From Paenibacillus harenae DSM 16969 (GTDB taxonomy: Bacteria; Bacillota; Bacilli; Paenibacillales; Paenibacillaceae): DNA of 64,000 nucleotides. The stretch covers positions 732,271-796,270 of the forward strand of contig NZ_KE383843.1 of NCBI RefSeq assembly GCF_000422465.1, written 5' to 3'. Shown one piece after another: positions 51,741 through 59,994 of the stretch (positions are counted from its first letter, which is position 1; each line of letters begins with the position of its first letter). The position numbers and the translations under genes are program-made. The notes beneath the pieces were generated by a model. The model did not search any database and was not told the origin of the DNA. It worked only from the letters and a program-made list of their open reading frames with translations.

Positions 51741-52562
51741 TCATCCATGTTGAAAACTATAGTAGTCCTGCGAATGTACCGCTTTGAATCCAACCGATTC
51801 ATACAACCCTAACGCGTGGTCGTTTTTCGTTTCGACTTCCAAGTGTACCGAGTATCCGGCCGAGACTTGCTCTTTAATGATTTGGCGCAACACTTTACGG
51901 CCTATTCCTTTGCCTTGGTGTTCCGGCAAAATGGAAAATCCATAAATCCACGCTTGCCCCTTATCCCGGCTCACCCTGATTTTCCCTACCGTTCCTTCGC
52001 TTGCGTCAATCATCAGCATATCGGTGTTATCCGCAAAGACTATGCCCTCCATCGCTCTGGCGTCTTCTTCGCTCAATCCGAACGCCGTAACGGATAAACG
52101 TACGCGCAATTCATAATCTTCCAATGTCGCCCGCCTCAAATGAATACCGTTCGTTTCTTCAAGAACCTTTTCTTGCCACACCATTTGATGCTCCGAGAAG
52201 GCATACGCAGCGCCATGTTTACTCAAAAAAGCTTTTGCCGCATCCGATCCCGCAGGCGCGTTCAACAGGATGTTCTTGAAGCCGTTTTGTTTGGCTTTTT
52301 CCATTCCTTGTTGGAACAATCGATGGAAATGCCCCTTCCGCCGTTCGCTTGGTTTCACCATGCCGCATATTTCGACTGTAGAACCAAAAGCATACAAACC
52401 TAAAAACGCTGCAAGTTCGCCATTTTCATAATGAAAAAAATCCTGCTGACCGAGCTCGCGATTTCGGAGCATTTCCCAGTTAAGCTTCAGTTGTATGCGA
52501 TCATGAGTCTCACACTCTTTTTGCAATTGTTCAATCTCTTCTAATTGTTGTGTCGTTAACAT
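51741..52562 (-). CDS. tandem GNAT-domain acetyltransferase
   Basis: 273 residues with two GNAT folds. The first (about 30-125) includes CGMVKPSERRKGHFHRLF; the second (about 140-270) includes GFSILPEHQGKGIGRKVLRQII with the acetyl-CoA loop (Q/RxxGxG/A), and ends HALGLYESVGFKAV. The first fold has RRKGHF in place of a full RxxGxG, so it may be non-catalytic. GGAGG lies 4-5 bases before ATG 52562. Substrate unknown. Confidence 0.9.
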   Translation of the reverse strand: MLTTQQLEEIEQLQKECETHDRIQLKLNWEMLRNRELGQQDFFHYENGELAAFLGLYAFGSTVEICGMVKPSERRKGHFHRLFQQGMEKAKQNGFKNILLNAPAGSDAAKAFLSKHGAAYAFSEHQMVWQEKVLEETNGIHLRRATLEDYELRVRLSVTAFGLSEEDARAMEGIVFADNTDMLMIDASEGTVGKIRVSRDKGQAWIYGFSILPEHQGKGIGRKVLRQIIKEQVSAGYSVHLEVETKNDHALGLYESVGFKAVHSQDYYSFQHG

Positions 52563-52646
52563 TTTTCCTCCATTGGTTGTTCATGCCGATGACTCAGCAG
52601 CTCGAATTCCGTTGTTTCACATTCGTGAGACATACGCGCGTTCTTG

Positions 52647-53135
52647 CTAACTCTCGTCGGCGCTTGGGCCGTAGATGGACGGAACCGGGACCTCAAGCAG
52701 TCGAAGATACACCGTTAGCTGCCCCCGATGATGATACCAATGATTGAGCATTAACGTGCGAACCATCCCGATTCGGGGCGCCTCAAGGATCGTGATGCCA
52801 TCGCGAGTGAGCTTCCATGTGTCCGTCAGGCCGGTTTCTCCCCATTCGAGAAGCTTATTCTCAGCCACAAGCATGTATCTATCAAATGCCGTAAGGATCT
52901 CGTTCAGCGATGCCGCCTCAAGTAGAGGAACGACCGGGACTTCACGTGAAGGTTCATCCAAAAACTCAGCCAAGCCTCCAGGTACGCCCGCGGTATGCAA
53001 AGCAAGCTGACCTACTGACATCGACTTTGTATGCGGCTTCCATGAAAGCTTGTCTGCGGGTATCCTTTCGAGCACTCTCCGGGTCAATTCCGCTTCCTGT
53101 TTGAGTTCTGCGATCAACGTTTCTGTCATTTTCAT
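52647..53135 (-). CDS. DinB-family putative metalloenzyme
   Basis: 162-residue four-helix protein. LPADKLSWKPH-like (RIPADKLSWKPHTKSMSVGQL as consecutive motifs) and the C-terminal LNHWYHHRGQLTVYLRLLEVPVPSIYGPSADE are the DinB/YfiT hallmarks. The metal-binding histidines are H57 in QLALHTAG and the pair in WYHHRGQ. ATG 53135 follows AGGAGG. DinB-like enzymes include thiol-dependent transferases; no specific role can be read. Confidence 0.92.
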   Translation of the reverse strand: MKMTETLIAELKQEAELTRRVLERIPADKLSWKPHTKSMSVGQLALHTAGVPGGLAEFLDEPSREVPVVPLLEAASLNEILTAFDRYMLVAENKLLEWGETGLTDTWKLTRDGITILEAPRIGMVRTLMLNHWYHHRGQLTVYLRLLEVPVPSIYGPSADES

Positions 53136-53228
53136 AAAGATCTCCTCCTCGACATTCTCGACTAAACTTACCATACCATAAAAAAAACAAGAAATTTCTT
53201 TTAAATTGCTACATATTTGAAATGAAAC

Positions 53229-53268
53229 AAAAAAGAGACTGCCAAAGCCATGTTGGCTTATGCAGTCT
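53229..53268 (-). terminator. terminator of the kinase gene at 53278
   Basis: AGACTGC (53236-53242) / GCAGTCT (53262-53268) with inner AGCC/GGCT; leftward followed by CTTTTTTG. Confidence 0.82.
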
Positions 53269-53277
53269 GCTGTTCTT

Positions 53278-54654
53278 TTATTCCGCTAACGGCAAATAAA
53301 TAATGAACTCCGTTCCGACGCCTGCTTGGCTGTCGACGCGAATCGTCCCGTTATGATTGCGTACGATGCGGTAGCTTACGGATAATCCGAGCCCCGTACC
53401 TTCCTGCTTCGTTGTAAAAAAAGGATCGAACAGCCGGTTCATCGTTGATTTATCCATGCCTTTGCCGTTATCCTTTATAATTATTTGGGCGAATTGACCC
53501 TCGCTGCGCGTAATAATTTCAATGAGGCCTCTCCGGTCGTTGTGTACCTCCTCGATGGCATCGAGCGAATTTTTGACAATATTCAAAATCACCTGCTTGA
53601 CCTGCTTCACATCGATCGACACGACGTTTTCCGAGCTGTAGAACTCGGCCTTAATCTCACAGTTACGCATAAGCGCTTCGCTTTCGGTCAGCAAGACGAC
53701 TTCCTTGATGAGGTGATCGATCGGGATCAGCTGCTTCATCGGGGCGGAAGGTTTGGACGAATTTAGAAACTCATAAATAATGTCGTTCGCCCGGTCGATT
53801 TCCGTTAATATGATGCGGGCGTATTCCTCCTTGCCGACCTCAAGCAAGTACGGGCGCAGCAATTGAATAAAACCGCGAATGCTCGTTAAGGGATTGCGGA
53901 TCTCGTGAGCAATTGCAGCGGCTATTTTGCCAAGCATGGCCAGCTTGTCATTTTGCAAGGCGGTCTGCTCGATCTGTTTATATTCGGATACATCCTTGAC
54001 GCTGAATAAAAAATCTCCGTCTAGTTGATCGCCGTAGGTTACCGTAACGAGAAGGTGCTTGCCGTCCTTGTGCTGGAACTCATAATACCTGCTGTGTCTT
54101 AGAAACATTTCCTTATAAAGCCTGAGAACCGTACGTTTCGTGCTCCTGGTAAGCTGCGGGTGCCTTAACATTTCTCTTATATTGCAACCGATTAATGTTT
54201 TGCGTGGTATGTCAAGCAGCTTGGCCATCTGAACGTTAATAAACGACAATATACCGTCACTGTCAAATAAAGCAATACCGCTGTCCATGTGCTGCAATAC
54301 GTTTTCGTATTTATTCTTGACCATCTCAAAGGAACGATTGGATCGAAACAGCATTTCGCGCATCTCTGTGAACTTCTGCTCGGATGATGGCTCAGGCTGA
54401 AGTCGGAACCTGCAGGCAACCATAATTTCCATCAAAAAAACAAATGATCGATTATATAATCGCAAAGCTTCATCCGAATCGACATTCGCCACCAAAGACT
54501 GTATACACTCTTCATGTACCGCAATAATTTCTTCGGGGTTTATCCCGTAAAGCTCTTTGCCAAGTTCATTGGCATGATACAACGATGCTTCCTTTCCATT
54601 TCGGATATAATCGGCAAGCGCCGGGAAATAGCGCTTTCGAATGGCTTGCATCAT
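53278..54654 (-). CDS. PAS-containing soluble histidine kinase, sporulation-kinase type
   Basis: 458 residues, no membrane segment. The first 85 residues are helical and resemble the N-terminal input domain of RsbU/RsbRD-type proteins (HEECIQSLVANVD). A PAS domain follows (about 115-225), then HisKA with AHEIRNPLTSIRGFIQLL and phospho-acceptor H250, and HATPase with NIVKNSLDAI and GTGLGLSVSYRI. The kinase core is close to that of the kinase at 25615, both of KinA/KinE type. GGGGAGGAG lies 3 bases before ATG 54654 and 6 before ATG 54651. No response regulator is nearby. Confidence 0.88.
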   Translation of the reverse strand: MMQAIRKRYFPALADYIRNGKEASLYHANELGKELYGINPEEIIAVHEECIQSLVANVDSDEALRLYNRSFVFLMEIMVACRFRLQPEPSSEQKFTEMREMLFRSNRSFEMVKNKYENVLQHMDSGIALFDSDGILSFINVQMAKLLDIPRKTLIGCNIREMLRHPQLTRSTKRTVLRLYKEMFLRHSRYYEFQHKDGKHLLVTVTYGDQLDGDFLFSVKDVSEYKQIEQTALQNDKLAMLGKIAAAIAHEIRNPLTSIRGFIQLLRPYLLEVGKEEYARIILTEIDRANDIIYEFLNSSKPSAPMKQLIPIDHLIKEVVLLTESEALMRNCEIKAEFYSSENVVSIDVKQVKQVILNIVKNSLDAIEEVHNDRRGLIEIITRSEGQFAQIIIKDNGKGMDKSTMNRLFDPFFTTKQEGTGLGLSVSYRIVRNHNGTIRVDSQAGVGTEFIIYLPLAE

Positions 54655-54873
54655 CTACTCCTCCCCGGCAACATCTATGAACAACGGTAACAGTTAATAC
54701 TAATGATAGGGGGAGTTTACAATCGCTGTCAATCGGAAATACTGTCGAATTTTGTGCGCCAAATAGGCATAAAGACATCCTGTTAACCGGATAGGACCGC
54801 AGCCCCCCCGTTCTAAGATGTATATGCTTCTTTATTTCACCTGCAAAGCCAAGAGTCTATTTACCCTAATTAT

Positions 54874-56142
54874 TTAGTCGTTTCGATCATCTTGGGTTTT
54901 GCGGTCACGATCCGAGCCTCTTTGATTGTCGTCATCCTTCTTGTTATCCATATCCCTGTCGTTGCTATCGTTCTTCCGGTCGTCACTGCGACCATCGTCA
55001 CTATTGTTATCTTCGCTATTGCGCTTATCCGAGTCATCGTCCTTCCGGTCGCGCCGGTCACCGCGATTTTCTTTGTCCTTCCCGTTATCCTTCGGCTGAT
55101 TTGCCGATGAGGTCGATTGGCCCTGATTCGACTTTTTGTCCGGCTTATCCGGTTTATTAGGTTTATTAGGCTTATCCGTCTCACCGGCTTTATCGGCTCC
55201 GCTGCTGCTTGGCTTTCCCGGTTTCTCGGCTTTATCCGGTTTATTCGGCTTCGGACTAGCAGAGGGTTCGGCTGAATCGGACTTGTTATCGTCTTCCTTC
55301 TGCTTGACTTTTTCCTCTTGCTCGCGGGCAACGAGCTCTTTCAGCTTTTCCTTGCTCGTATCCGCCGCATTCGCGATAATCGTCTCTACTCCGCCAAGCT
55401 GCTCGGTTACCTGATCGATCGACTGGAGCTTCAATTGCTCTAGCTCCAGCTCGTAGCCTTCCTCCTTGGCCATGAGGTACACCGCCATCTTTCCAGACGA
55501 TATGCCGTTAGCGGAAGCGGCATCGCGAACCTCATTCGGCACGGACAACGTCGTAACATTGGCTTCAGCCTCCTCTTCCGCTAATGCCGTGAGAAGCTCG
55601 CGAAGCGTTTGGTCGACCTTTTTCGTCAGAATGCTCTCAAAATCGAGTTTAAGCTTTGCTTTATCCCCAATGATAACGCTCGTCACGACAATATCCTTAT
55701 CCGGCGTATCCAAGTAATGTGAGCCTTTAGCCCTCTCCAGAATCGAAGCCGCAACGGTTTGCACGTCGATTCCCCTATAGGCCAGCCCTTCAATAATCAA
55801 CTTTCCGTCTTCATTTAATGCGCGAAGCTCGCGCACCTTTTCTTCGCCGTCCACTCCGATTTCAACGCTCGGGTTAATATCCATACTCAAATAGGCGACA
55901 ACGGGATGGGTATCTCTCTGAATAAACAGCAGCAGCGGTACGAATAAAATGAATAACACGGCTGCGGCTCCAGCGCACCAATAAGCCGGCTTGAATTTGC
56001 GTTGATGCTTATATTCCTCATCAAAAACAATTTCTTCGCCTACTTTCGGCATCCCCGATATTGGAGCTCGCAAAAATTGGCCGTCTGCTGTCATAACAAC
56101 AGCATGCTGCTTTTGAATACTCATAACGACTCCGCGTTTCAT
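54874..56142 (-). CDS. rsgI: RsgI-type anti-sigma-I factor with long disordered tail
   Basis: 422-residue single-pass membrane protein. The N-terminal cytoplasmic RsgI domain (about 1-50, MKRGVVMSIQKQHAVVMTAD) binds SigI. A transmembrane helix follows at about 54-75, and AYLSMDINPSVEIGVDGE starts the extracellular periplasmic-type domain, all typical of RsgI. Residues 273-422 are low complexity: first Lys/Pro/Asp (NKPDKAEKPGKP), then Asp/Arg/Asn/Lys with almost no hydrophobic residues. In B. subtilis RsgI is about 380 residues and also has a charged tail. It overlaps sigI by 4 bases. Confidence 0.94.
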   Translation of the reverse strand: MKRGVVMSIQKQHAVVMTADGQFLRAPISGMPKVGEEIVFDEEYKHQRKFKPAYWCAGAAAVLFILFVPLLLFIQRDTHPVVAYLSMDINPSVEIGVDGEEKVRELRALNEDGKLIIEGLAYRGIDVQTVAASILERAKGSHYLDTPDKDIVVTSVIIGDKAKLKLDFESILTKKVDQTLRELLTALAEEEAEANVTTLSVPNEVRDAASANGISSGKMAVYLMAKEEGYELELEQLKLQSIDQVTEQLGGVETIIANAADTSKEKLKELVAREQEEKVKQKEDDNKSDSAEPSASPKPNKPDKAEKPGKPSSSGADKAGETDKPNKPNKPDKPDKKSNQGQSTSSANQPKDNGKDKENRGDRRDRKDDDSDKRNSEDNNSDDGRSDDRKNDSNDRDMDNKKDDDNQRGSDRDRKTQDDRND

Positions 56143-56963
56143 TTGCTCGCCTCCCGTTTCGTTTCCATCTGATCTGCGGATATGCTTAAATAATCGTGCA
56201 TGAAAGGATAGCTTCCCGATAATACAAGAGCTATCGATATAATATATTTCCGGTTCCGCTCGACCGTCTTACGGGAAATTCCGCATAATTCGGTCAGCTC
56301 CTTCACAGGCAGCTTCGTCGTTTGCTTTAAAGACTCGAACAGACTCGCGCGGCTGACAAGCGTCTGAGCAATTCCGATCAACAGCCTTCTGGAATCCGAA
56401 TGCTTCGGTGAAAGCTCGACCAGCTCCGCGAACGTGATGCCGAACCGGTCCAGCTCCAGATTCAAATCTCCGATTTCCTGCCGTCTCTCATCTTCCGTCC
56501 GCTTCATCTCATAAGCTGACAGCGCCTGCTTCGTCTCTACGGAGTTGTAATGCGGCTGCTCCTCATCTTCGGAATCGAACATGCTGTAAGGTACGACCTG
56601 CGCATGCCTTTGCTCTTTTCGGACATGGTCAATAAGCCGACGGCGAATAACGGTTTCGGCAAATCCGAGAAATGATTTTCCGGCATGACTGGCGAATTGA
56701 TTTATCGCTTCATTAAATGCCAGGAGCGCCACGCTATATTCATCATCTCTTGTCGGATCTATGTACCGCTTGCAAAATCGACTTGTTACTTTCAATATAT
56801 AAGGCTTGTAATCTGCTATGAACTGCTCGCGAAGCAGTTCGTCGCCTTGACGAATTCGAGCAACCCATTGTTCGGGAGCAAGCTGCTGCCCGCCCTCCTC
56901 GGCTCCTGCGCTGTCTGATCCCCGCAGGAAGCGTTTGAACAATACAAGTAACAACCGCTCCAC
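56139..56963 (-). CDS. sigI: RNA polymerase sigma factor SigI
   Basis: 274 residues. Region 2-like segment DDEYSVALLAFNEAINQFASHAGKSFLGFAETVIRRRLIDHVRKE (consecutive motifs, about 73-118) and C-terminal KLPVKELTELCGISRKTVERNRKYIISIALVLSG are diagnostic for SigI. SigI responds to heat and envelope stress in B. subtilis and to polysaccharides in clostridia. It is followed by rsgI with an ATGA overlap. Start is probably GTG 56963; TTG 56954 is an alternative. A possible SigI-type promoter lies upstream. Confidence 0.94.
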   Translation of the reverse strand: MERLLLVLFKRFLRGSDSAGAEEGGQQLAPEQWVARIRQGDELLREQFIADYKPYILKVTSRFCKRYIDPTRDDEYSVALLAFNEAINQFASHAGKSFLGFAETVIRRRLIDHVRKEQRHAQVVPYSMFDSEDEEQPHYNSVETKQALSAYEMKRTEDERRQEIGDLNLELDRFGITFAELVELSPKHSDSRRLLIGIAQTLVSRASLFESLKQTTKLPVKELTELCGISRKTVERNRKYIISIALVLSGSYPFMHDYLSISADQMETKREASK

Positions 56964-56979
56964 CTCACTACTAGTAGGA

Positions 56980-57000
56980 TTCGTTTCTGCTCATTCGGGT
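56980..57000 (-). promoter_or_regulatory. possible SigI-type autoregulatory promoter
   Basis: On the minus strand ACCC (57000-56997), 13 bases, then CGAA (56983-56980), plus an earlier ACCCCC (57008-57003). This resembles ACCC/CGAA-type SigI promoters but the short motifs make it weak. Confidence 0.3.
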
Positions 57001-57037
57001 AAGGGGGTACTTTGAAAAAAAGATTAAAATTATGAAA

Positions 57038-57063
57038 AAAGAAAAGCCTCCGAAAAGGAGGCT
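57038..57063 (-). terminator. terminator of the zinc-ribbon protein gene
   Basis: AGCCTCC (57045-57051) / GGAGGCT (57057-57063) with a 5-base loop; leftward followed by TTTTCTTTTTTC. Confidence 0.85.
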
Positions 57064-57083
57064 CACATTTCGTTTCGCATACA

Positions 57084-57500
57084 TTAAACGGAAGTCCGGC
57101 GTTGTCGAAGCTTATTCCTTCTGCTGTTCAGCATGCCGAGCCGTTTCTTCAAAACAAACTGCCACTCCGTATCCTCAATCTGCTTCGCAAAGCTGAGCAA
57201 GTCAAGAGCCATATCGATTTGATTGTGAACGACGTCCATCGGGTCTTCGCTTTCATGATTCACGCAGTTTTCAAGCAGCGAGCTTTCGTCATGCTCCACA
57301 TACTCCTGAAAATCAACCTCGGAGGCACCGTCGCCATGCGCAAATTCGGCTAATATTTCGTATTCGTTCTCGACTAAGTAATGAATGTCTACACGCTGAC
57401 AAACCGGACAAAACAAGATAGGCACATTATGGATGTGCGTGCGAAAATGCTTTAAAGTGCCTTTCGTACCGATCATACTAGCTCCACAGCAAAAACTCAT
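57084..57500 (-). CDS. hypothetical zinc-ribbon-like protein (138 aa)
   Basis: N-terminal MSFCCGASMIGTKG, then a CPVCQRV motif near residue 32 and HYLVENEYEILAEFAHGD; C-terminal half is helical. The CC and CPVC pairs can bind zinc, so a small metal-binding regulatory or scaffold protein is likely. GGGAGGGG lies 6 bases before ATG 57500; a frame start at 57533 overlaps the adjacent repeats. The 40-bp repeats begin 18 bases upstream, within its leader or promoter. Function unknown. Confidence 0.8.
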   Translation of the reverse strand: MSFCCGASMIGTKGTLKHFRTHIHNVPILFCPVCQRVDIHYLVENEYEILAEFAHGDGASEVDFQEYVEHDESSLLENCVNHESEDPMDVVHNQIDMALDLLSFAKQIEDTEWQFVLKKRLGMLNSRRNKLRQRRTSV

Positions 57501-57517
57501 TTGCAACCCCTCCCAAA

Positions 57518-57655
57518 AGGTTTGCGGATGCAAACCTGGCTTCGTAAGCGTGAGCTTAGGTTTGCGGATGCAAACCTGGCTTCGTAAGCGTGAGCTTAGG
57601 TTTGCGGATGCAAACCTGGCTTCGAAAGCATGAGCTTAAGTTTGCGTATGCAGGT
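57518..57655. repeat. 40-bp tandem repeat, 3 copies plus a degenerate fourth
   Basis: Period exactly 40: copies start at 57518, 57558 and 57598; a worn copy starts at 57638. The first two copies are identical; the third differs at 2-3 positions. Each unit holds the hairpin AGGTTTGCGGATGCAAACCT (8-bp arms, 4-base loop) and a second GCTT-CGT-AAGC. It is not a multiple of three and is not coding. It occupies the upstream region of the zinc-ribbon gene. Confidence 0.9.
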
Positions 57656-57754
57656 TCTGCACCGCAAATGCACCAAATGAACGGAAAGCTAAGTATACCT
57701 TATTCGCTTCATAAGGCTGAAATTCCTGCTTTTCCAGCCTGCCGGCCGGTAGGT

Positions 57755-57790
57755 AAAAAAAACCGTACCCCTGCAGGAGCGGAAGCACGG
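57755..57790 (-). terminator. terminator of the D-amino-acid operon
   Basis: CCGTGC / GTACGG (57785-57790, 57763-57768, one G-U pair) with an inner CCTGCAGG, followed leftward by eight T. It ends the operon whose last gene is RidA at 57847. Confidence 0.7.
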
Positions 57791-57846
57791 AAGATCTTAA
57801 GGCACCTACCTACCCAATATACCCCTTTGGGCGTAGGCATGGAGTG

Positions 57847-58311
57847 CTATTCCCCGACCTCTGCGATGAGCTCGATTTCAACCGGCGTATGGAACGGAAG
57901 GTCGCTGGTGCCGATCGCTGAACGGGCATGCCTGCCGTTTTCCCCGAATACGGCGATTAACAAATCGGATGCCCCGTTAAGCACATACGGCTGATCGCCA
58001 AACCCGGGAGCGCTGTTAATAAAGCCGAGAATTTTGACGATTTTCACTACGCGGTCCAGATCTCCTAAATGAGCCTTCATCGCCGCAAGCAGATTAATAA
58101 CGACTTGCCTTGCCGCTTCCTGTCCTTGCTCGACCGTCAGATCGGAGCCGACCTTCCCTTCGTACATGAGAACGCCGTCAATGCGGCAGTCGAAGCCCGA
58201 CGTATAGAGCAGATTGCCCGTCTGGTTCACCGGGATGTAGGAAAATTTCGGTTTGGTCGTCTCGGGTAATGTAATGCCAAGCTCGGCGAGACGTCTTTCA
58301 ATAATGGACAT
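57847..58311 (-). CDS. RidA/YjgF-family protein
   Basis: 154 residues, the longer YjgH-like branch. It reads LLYTSGFDCRIDGVLMYEGKVGSDLTVEQGQEAARQVVINLLAAM, then VVKIVKILGFINSAPGF and ends in PFHTPVEIELIAEVGE, with S in IGTSDLPF. RidA proteins hydrolyse reactive enamine/imine intermediates released by PLP enzymes and amino-acid oxidases. The last gene of an operon with a PLP-dependent D-threonine aldolase-like enzyme, which fits this housekeeping role. Confidence 0.92.
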   Translation of the reverse strand: MSIIERRLAELGITLPETTKPKFSYIPVNQTGNLLYTSGFDCRIDGVLMYEGKVGSDLTVEQGQEAARQVVINLLAAMKAHLGDLDRVVKIVKILGFINSAPGFGDQPYVLNGASDLLIAVFGENGRHARSAIGTSDLPFHTPVEIELIAEVGE

Positions 58312-58367
58312 ATTGGAACATCTCCTTATACGAATAGATTCTTATATTTGAACGATAACGGAAAGCT

Positions 58368-59972
58368 TTAATGCGTACGGCAATGCTGCGCGTGAATGAG
58401 CCGCCCTTCACGCTTATGCGTATGCGTGCCGTGCTCCAGCGTAAGCTGTCCGGCGACGATCACCTGCGAGATGCCCGACGGATATTGACGCGGCTCTTCA
58501 AAGGTAGCCGTATCTTGAATCACGGCCGGGTCGAACACGGTAATGTCGGCGATGTAGCCCGGCACAAGCAAACCGCGTTTGCCGAGCTTAAAGCGCTGGA
58601 CAGGAAATGAAGTCAGCTTGCGGACCGCTTGCTCCAGGGACAGCACCTTATCCTCCCGCACATATTTGGCAAAGACGCGCGGGAAGGTGCCGTATGTCCT
58701 CGGGTGCGGTTTCCCGGTCTCGCAATTCAGGCTGTCGGACGCAATGAGCGATTTCTCATAGCCGATGACCTGCTTGACGTCGTCATCCGACATATGGAAG
58801 TAGACGATTGCGATCTGGCCGTTCTCCTCCAGCAGCAGATCCATCATGCAATCGACCGGATGCTGGCCTCGAAGCGCGGCAGCCTCTGCAATTGATCGGC
58901 CTTCCAGGCTTTTGTTCGCTTCGGTCTGCATCGAAGAGATGATGATGCTGGTCCAGCCGGTAGAGCAGACGAGATTGTCCCACGTATCCTGCTCGCGGCT
59001 GAGCTCCTCCCGGATGCGCGCGCGGAGCGCCTTATCCCGGAACGCCTCAAGCGTCGCATCAATGCCGCCTTCCAGCGCCCAAGGAGGAAGGACGGTCGTC
59101 AATGTTGTGGACCCGGCAGCGTAAGGGTACACGTCGACGGTTACATCCATGCCGCGCGCCCTTGCCGCTTCCACCAGCTCGAGCGCATCAAGCGCCTTGC
59201 CCCAGTTGGCGCGTCCCGCCGCCTTCAAATGGCTGATATGAAGCGGGATGCCGGCCCGTTCGGCGATCCAAATGACCTCGGCGACGGATGGCAGCAGGTT
59301 GTTGCCTTCTCCGCGAATATGGGTGGAGAGCAGGCCGTTATACTTCGGCAGCACGCTGCACAGCTCGGCAAGCTCCTCGCGGGAGGCGTAGCTTCCCGGC
59401 GCATACAACAGGCCGATGGACATACCGATCGCCCCGGCGCGCAGCCCTTCTTCCAACAGCGTCTTCATCCGCTCGATCTCGGCTCTCGACGCAGGGCGGT
59501 TCTCGAAGCCCATTGCCGCGATACGAAGCGCTCCGTGCGCGACGTAGGCGGCTATATGCTCGGATGGCTTCGAACGGCCCACAAAGTCCATATATTGACC
59601 GACGGTTTCCCACGGCCACTCCCAGCTTGTGCTGCCAAGCACCGGCTGCACGTATGTCTGCAGCAGCCCTGCCTTCTCCCGGACGAACGGAGCGGGAGCC
59701 AGCCCGCAGTTGCCGACAACCTCGGTCGTTACGCCTTGCTGCAGCTTTATTTCACTGTGGGGATGATCGATAATCATCAGGTCGGAGTGACAGTGCCCGT
59801 CGATGAAGCCGGGGGATATGACTTTTCGTTCCACTTCAATCACCCGGTCAGCCTCTTGCTCGATTCGCCCGATAGCGACGATCAGGCCATCCTTTACGCC
59901 AACGTCTCCGCTATACCAAGGATTGCCGCTGCCATCGACGATTTTGCCGTTTTTCAGAATAAGATCAAGCAT
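58368..59972 (-). CDS. N-acyl-D-amino-acid deacylase (D-aminoacylase family)
   Basis: 534-residue amidohydrolase. The metal-site HxH is in GFIDGHCHSDL (H60, H62), followed by the family-specific TTEVVGNCGLAPAP, whose cysteine is a zinc ligand in D-aminoacylases. ISHLKAAGRANWGKAL and SLNCETGKPHPRTYGTFPRVFAKYVRE carry the remaining ligands. It releases D-amino acids from N-acyl-D-amino acids. AAGGAGG precedes ATG 59972. Preceded by a PLP enzyme (gap 22) and followed by RidA (gap 56). Confidence 0.94.
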   Translation of the reverse strand: MLDLILKNGKIVDGSGNPWYSGDVGVKDGLIVAIGRIEQEADRVIEVERKVISPGFIDGHCHSDLMIIDHPHSEIKLQQGVTTEVVGNCGLAPAPFVREKAGLLQTYVQPVLGSTSWEWPWETVGQYMDFVGRSKPSEHIAAYVAHGALRIAAMGFENRPASRAEIERMKTLLEEGLRAGAIGMSIGLLYAPGSYASREELAELCSVLPKYNGLLSTHIRGEGNNLLPSVAEVIWIAERAGIPLHISHLKAAGRANWGKALDALELVEAARARGMDVTVDVYPYAAGSTTLTTVLPPWALEGGIDATLEAFRDKALRARIREELSREQDTWDNLVCSTGWTSIIISSMQTEANKSLEGRSIAEAAALRGQHPVDCMMDLLLEENGQIAIVYFHMSDDDVKQVIGYEKSLIASDSLNCETGKPHPRTYGTFPRVFAKYVREDKVLSLEQAVRKLTSFPVQRFKLGKRGLLVPGYIADITVFDPAVIQDTATFEEPRQYPSGISQVIVAGQLTLEHGTHTHKREGRLIHAQHCRTH

Positions 59973-59994
59973 GCCTCGATCCTCCTCCTTCTCG

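Noticed and set aside
57518..57655. Possible CRISPR array
   Set aside because: Units are directly adjacent with no unique spacers and no cas genes are present; it is a plain tandem repeat.
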